Assembly: GCA_033439265.1 (NCBI GenBank)
Contig: JAVTVX010000005.1
Location: forward strand, 1,560,001 to 1,624,000
Source of the DNA: Dillenia suffruticosa
Lineage: Eukaryota > Streptophyta > Magnoliopsida > Dilleniales > Dilleniaceae
Direction: 5' to 3'
DNA length: 64,000 nucleotides
The notes under the pieces were generated by a model. The model was given only the letters and a program-made list of their open reading frames with translations, searched no databases and had not been told where the DNA came from. The translations under genes and the position numbers were made by a program. Positions 59,541-64,000 of this stretch are shown in pieces (position 1 is the stretch's first letter; every line of letters begins with the position of its first letter).

Positions 59541-59625
59541 CTTTTTTTTTGTTATACAAGAATTCGAACCTGGATCTCAGGGTGGAGAGGAGAATTGTGA
59601 TCACTAGATTATCCTCTTGGGATGA
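59541..59625 (-). mobile_element. Ultra-short SINE, family B, copy 3 (best preserved)
   Basis: On the minus strand: CCCAAGAGGATAATCTAGTG (box A region), ATCACAATTCTCCTCTCC, GATCCAGGTTCGAATTCTTG (box B), TATAAC and an A run. The flanks AGAAAAGGGATGATAATC and AGAAAAGAGATAATC may be a diverged target duplication. At about 85 bp it is little longer than a tRNA. Confidence 0.65.
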
Positions 59626-61950
59626 TTATCATCCCTTTTCTTTTAATTCAAGATTACAGGAGAAGGATAAGACATTGCAAATTTATGGTATAATTCTTTA
59701 GATTTTTCATAATCGGATGAATTCAATTTTTATTAAGATTCAAAGCGGGAACAAGCATGAGCTTCCCTCTTGACCGAGTCACTTTGAACATATTTGCGTT
59801 TTAATTAAAAAAAGATTAAAATTAAAAAAAGATTAAAATCTGTGTTATATTTGTTCCATTCTTTGCACTGGATTTAAATTTAAATCGAGTTAGAAAATAA
59901 TAATAATAAAACATAATATTATAATAAAAAAAAAAGAAAAAATAAAAGTTACTACATGAGTTTTAACTTTCTAAGCTCTAAATACATTTACATAAAAAAA
60001 AATCGGGTAGAGTTAGGTATTATGGATCTACTTGGAATATTTTTCGAGACATGTTACAAGAGAAAGAGAGATGATATTAATAGAGTTATAGCTTATTGAC
60101 AACTTACTTGGAATATTTCTATGGATATAATTCCTTTTTTTCGGTCAATTGAATTCGAGATTACTAAGTTAAGGAAGGGAAGGAAGGGAAGGAAGGGGAT
60201 TGAGACACTTGAACATATTTCAATGGGTACAATTCCTCCTTTCTATCCTGCCCGTTTAGATCTGGGCCGAGTCTATATGGACTGACAATAGATTTTGGGT
60301 CTGGGCTGAAGGTAGCTTTTACCTTGTCATCCCTATTTGTGATGGGTCGGCTCAAACTCGTAATGAACCATGATGATCAGTAATAACCCATTAACCTTGG
60401 TGGGCCCTATTCGACCCATGCTAACTTGTGGTCATCTATTTGGACTTTAGCGGACCCTGTTTGACCAGTGATGATCTATTTGGACTTCAGTGGGCCTCAT
60501 TTGACCCGTGTAGACACCGACAGCCTATTGGACATTTTATGGGCCTTGTTGTCATATCGATTTAGTTCGTTTGTTGTGGGCTATATTGGGCTTGCTTAGC
60601 CCATTGGTTTGCCGTGAACCCTGTTGGACCATTTACCAGTGTCATATCTCTTGAGCCCACCACGTAGCTTGTGCATCCAATCATCTAGGGCACGGACTGT
60701 GGGGCTCACTTGCACCAGACAAGTTTTGAACTTAATTTTGTGTATTAACCTATAAGGAGAAAAGAAGGGACCATATCAATTGAGTTTGAGTTACAATTCA
60801 TCGACTTTGAACTCGTGTACTTTGTGCTGCTTGGTACAAACCAGGAGTATGTTATCATTAAAATAGAGATGAGATATCGAACTTTGAGAAGTCTTTGACA
60901 GTAGAGTCTCACCCCCAAAAAAATTAGTAATATAGCAAAGGGGCGGCACTTGAGCAATTGTTTATCGTTTATGTTGCATTGTCACGTGTGTTGTGCATTT
61001 GCAGCTAATATTTAGTGGAGCGCCCTCACCGTGGTCCATCATGGCTTATAGATTTGTACATTGAGTATTGCAGCGGTATTCAAGGTTTATGATATGGGTG
61101 CAGTCATGTACATCATGATGAGGGTGGCTTGACGAGGTTTCCTCGCAGGATTGGAGTCCAGTATCGGTGCAAGATTGAGAAGACAAATGGTCATGTCGCA
61201 TCGTAATTACCCTAAGGTTAAACTGATGTCAAACGTCAAGGAATTTTATCTAATGTAAATGTTGTGATTGTGAAAATGAAGCTCTGTAAATCTGCTCCAG
61301 TGTCACAACTGGTTAGATTGATCAGACTTGCTCTTTAAACTTGATGAATAAAATAAATATAAATTAAAAATTAAAAAGTACGTTTTTATGTAATTTTTTT
61401 TTATTTATTTTTTCCGAAAACAAACTCCACATAAAAAGAATTTAGAGCTTAGCATAGTAAATCCCCATGTGTTTCCAAACATAGCTAGCAATTTTGTACC
61501 AAAGCTCCTCTTCTTTTTCAAAAAGTTCCTTTTTTTAAGGAAAAAAATAATTATTTGAAATATAGTATTTAAAAAAATCAATATGTGAAGTCAAAGGAAA
61601 ATACAATAATATTAATTTACAAGGGATTTTATCAAAATATTTCATTTTAATTAAAAAAATTGTAGAATGATTATAACTTCAAAATTACTTCTCACACTGG
61701 TTTTAATTAAAACATTTTTCTTCGACAATGAGAATTTGAAATTTTAGGGGTATTTAAAGGGAAAAAAAAGCTTCTTTACTTGTGATTACTGTCAAAAAGA
61801 GAAAATTAATTATTTTTATGCAAAATTCTTACTCATTTCAGTAAGGAAGGATTATAATGCCAAACCCCATAGCTCAATGAAAGCATGTTGAGATTGTTGT
61901 ATTAAATCCGATGACCTCTTTGTACTATCAGAGCATTTTACCTACAGGCA
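59626..61950. other. Intergenic stretch with a GC-richer unassigned block
   Basis: A GGAAG tandem tract lies at 60173-60197. Between 60230 and 61330 the sequence is GC-richer than its surroundings and has GGGCC-rich repeats (60370-60560), but no coding frame longer than 70 codons. It may be the remains of an LTR or another element; family not determined. Confidence 0.4.
60370..60560 (+). repeat. Degenerate tandem repeat of about 45 bp, four units
   Basis: Units share the pattern GATCTATTTGGACTTCAGTG, GGCCTCATTTGACCCGTG. They start near 60377, 60430, 60470 and 60520, with the middle two most alike. Confidence 0.6.
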
Positions 61951-61954
61951 GGTC

Positions 61955-62187
61955 CATGGCGTTAGCAAGTTCGACTATAGTAAGCTCAATTGGACGTGAG
62001 ATTAAATATTCTTAAACATGATCAAAATTTGAGTCCCGCTGAAAGTATCGGATCCTCATGTGTATGAAGCGTTTCCTGTTAGGAGACCCACCCTCCGAAA
62101 GGAGCCACTATAACGGTCGATCCGGATTAGTCGAGACAAAACCCTAAATACCGAACGGTACTCAAGACATGATACCAAAAAAATAGT
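61955..62187 (+). mobile_element. SINE-like element with a family A-like 3' part
   Basis: GTAAGCTCAATTGGACGTGA and AAAATTTGAGTCCCGCTGAA resemble box A and box B. The 3' end has GATCCGGATTAGTCGAGACA, CCTAAATACCGAACGGTA and an A run, echoing the GGATTAGTCGGGTAAA...ATACCGGTA end of family A. It is a longer, distinct subfamily. Confidence 0.5.
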
Positions 62188-62624
62188 AACTTCTTGTCTC
62201 CTAAACTTGGTTTATTTTATAAACTATTTACTATGTTCAGAGTATATGAAATAGCTTAAAATTATGCACACCCAATAAATATTTCAAATTTTTATCAATG
62301 ATTTGAGTTTATTTAAATCAAAATCAGGTTGGAGAGAAAATCACAATCATTAAACTCATTAATTGCTTATTTATATAAAATAAAATTTTAAAAATTATAA
62401 TTTATATAATTTTAAATACATTTATATTTTATCAAGGAAGGAAAAAATAGTAACTATTTACTAGATATTTTTTTACATATTTTGCACAAATGCAGTAATA
62501 TGCTATTACTGCATCACCTTTATATAAGATTCACACTCACAAATTTAAATAATATTAGTAGGTTTTCCAATAAGTCTATTTTTAGGAAGGAGATTTGGCC
62601 GGTTCAACTTGTTATATATATATA

Positions 62625-62748
62625 GTATGGCACACTTTTTGTGGGGCAAGTCTCCCAACAAAGGATTCTCCGTTCTCATCGGGAGTCAAACTCCCGCATA
62701 GTTAAGGGATAACAGATCCCTTTGACCATCTGCGCCAACGTTATATAT
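62625..62748 (-). mobile_element. tRNA-derived SINE-like element, family C
   Basis: On the minus strand GTTGGCGCAGATGGTCAAAG is a good box A and CGGGAGTTTGACTCCCGATG a good box B, followed by GAGAACGGAGAATCCTTTGT and a TGTGCCATAC end. A short ATATATAAC repeat on both sides may be the target duplication, though it lies in TA-rich DNA. Confidence 0.6.
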
Positions 62749-62759
62749 GATAGAGTTCA

Positions 62760-63440
62760 ATCTAACCAGTTAGAAGAGTTAAAACTAGCTCAAGGCAATT
62801 CTGGACTTTTGATGCGGTTCCTAGTTCTAACCTATAGGGTTTAGATAAGATGTTCAAAGTGGTAAAGAATACAAATTTAAGACAGTTTGAATTACTACCC
62901 ACTTAGGAATTAAATTTCTACACTAACTTAATAAGGGAATTTCCTAAATTATAGAAAAAAGATTTTCACATTTATCATCCAAACTAACCAATCAAAACAC
63001 AACTAGTTTTAACTAAAAAAACTAAAATTTTTATCCACTAACTTGTAACAATCTGAAAAGAAAAGGAGGAAAAGTCTGGATTAAACAAGAAATTCATATC
63101 CATCCATCAAAGAAGCAAGTTAAAACCTTAATTAGCGACATCTATAGTGACAAAAGGGCACCTTCCTCAAAAGGAAGAAGAAGATGACAACGATGACGAC
63201 TCCATTTTTTGAAGATTTGATATGCTTTCCTTCTATTTGAGTGATTTGGAACTAGAGAGCTGGAAAGTGATTTGCATTTCACCTTAATGTCCCACATTCA
63301 CCACTATCTGTGACAAACTCTAGATAAATTAAGAACTACAGTATTGGGTCAAAAAAAAAAAAGATTTAAGAACTGTTCTCCAAGTATGTACTTACCGATA
63401 AACTTAGAACATCTCATATGCAAATTCTCAAGAAACAAGA
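62760..63440. other. Intergenic or intronic stretch near the right edge
   Basis: AT-rich without a supported gene. If the edge gene below is real, this may be its intron or 3' region. Confidence 0.35.
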
Positions 63441-63453
63441 TTGCTAAAAACCT

Positions 63454-63999
63454 GTCCTGCACTAAATGAAATATCTTCAGCAGTCTCCACACAATCTCGT
63501 GCCTTTCTAGACCAAACAATCTCGTTAAATTAATTATAACGGAATCCATAGCAATCATGTAGACTTGGTTCAAAGCCTATTAGTTATGAGCACATAAAGA
63601 CAGAGATCAGGTCACTCTGCTTCTACAAGATGTATGAACCCTGATATACAAAAACCGACTTTGCAATGGAAGGAAAAAACAAGGGTTAATCTTTGTTTAA
63701 AGTGAGGTTTTATCCTTTTTAGTATCTGTGGCTTTCCGAAAACAAGCTATCATTGGATGCATAGATTTCATTCACTTCTAGAAACATGCGAATATCCAAA
63801 ACACCAGCCTACCAGTCATAGTCATTTTTTATGGTGCAGAGTTTGTTAATTGCAGAAAAATCCAATGTTCCCATCATACAAATTTAAATTTTAAATTTAG
63901 AGTCAGATATGCAAGACAGCATTTGACCTGCAAAGATGCTGAAAAGTAATCAGCAAGATCTACCCTACATTGAATCTTCTCTGAGCATTCAATTAAAAT
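63454..63999 (-). other. Possible exons of a minus-strand gene running off the right edge
   Basis: From 63999 to 63929 the minus strand is open as ILIECSEKIQCRVDLADYF and ends TTGCAG before GTCAAA, a possible donor. Further on, 63509-63454 begins after GGTCTAG and reads KARDCVETAEDISFSAGQ before GTTTTT. Both segments have normal hydrophilic composition. The phases were not proven to fit, and no family was recognised. A competing frame at 63349-63573 is open but looks less protein-like. Confidence 0.3.
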
Positions 64000-64000
64000 G

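Noticed and set aside
60745-60957. 70-codon minus ORF that hinted at a retroelement polymerase
   Set aside because: No catalytic motif could be identified; the resemblance was too weak to name a family.
62625-62748. Functional tRNA gene
   Set aside because: Box A and box B are present, but I could not fold a cloverleaf with a normal acceptor stem; a SINE fits better.
1-64000. CRISPR array, bacterial operon, phage or organellar insertion
   Set aside because: Repeats are not regularly spaced with unique spacers, genes have spliceosomal introns, and no chloroplast or mitochondrial gene sequence was recognised.

Overview
The window is nuclear DNA from a flowering plant, almost certainly a eudicot. 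Genes are split by GT-AG introns, intergenic DNA is very AT-rich with many poly-A/T and CT/GA tracts, and the repeats are plant SINEs, LINE remnants and an LTR fossil. Every confidently named protein resembles a plant family. No CRISPR, operon, rRNA or tRNA gene was seen. The species cannot be named from sequence alone.

Layout, left to right. (1) 300-4487, minus: N-terminal two exons of an INCENP/WYRD-like chromosomal passenger protein whose 3' part lies beyond the left edge, with a short promoter carrying E2F-like and MSA-like motifs. (2) 4740-6000: a decayed LINE 3' end (zf-RVT plus RNase H). (3) 9857-12567, minus: a LEC1-type NF-YB transcription factor; a 55-nt first coding exon lies 1.9 kb upstream of the main exon. 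(4) 12.8-20.4 kb: intergenic, with SINE-like elements. (5) 20403-36392, minus: a complete 14-exon SRT1 (SIRT6-like sirtuin) gene, 480 codons over 16 kb; its introns hold a LINE, an Au-type SINE with target-site duplication, an LTR-like repeat pair and a recent 126-bp tandem duplication. (6) 36.6-42.6 kb: intergenic, with repeats and a degenerate AT-rich minisatellite. (7) 44255-48156, plus: an eight-coding-exon Nudix hydrolase of the NUDX2/6/7 group with a 5' non-coding exon and an inverted LTR fossil in an intron. (8) 48959-49351, plus: a small secreted Pro/Cys-rich protein. (9) 53062-54291, minus: a single-exon FLA1-like fasciclin arabinogalactan protein. (10) 54.6-64 kb: intergenic repeats, with a possible partial gene at the right edge.

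The genes do not form a pathway; they are an ordinary chromosomal neighbourhood. From memory of Arabidopsis locus numbers, WYRD, SRT1 and FLA1 lie together near At5g557-558, while NF-YB6/L1L and NUDX2 lie together near At5g476. This window interleaves the two sets, as expected if it keeps an ancestral order that Arabidopsis divided between duplicated segments. I found no wholly new system. The more unusual items are the remote NF-YB exon with a divergent histone fold, the WYRD repeat array, the head-to-head LTR fossil with a perfect palindrome, the SINE families, and the interleaved synteny.
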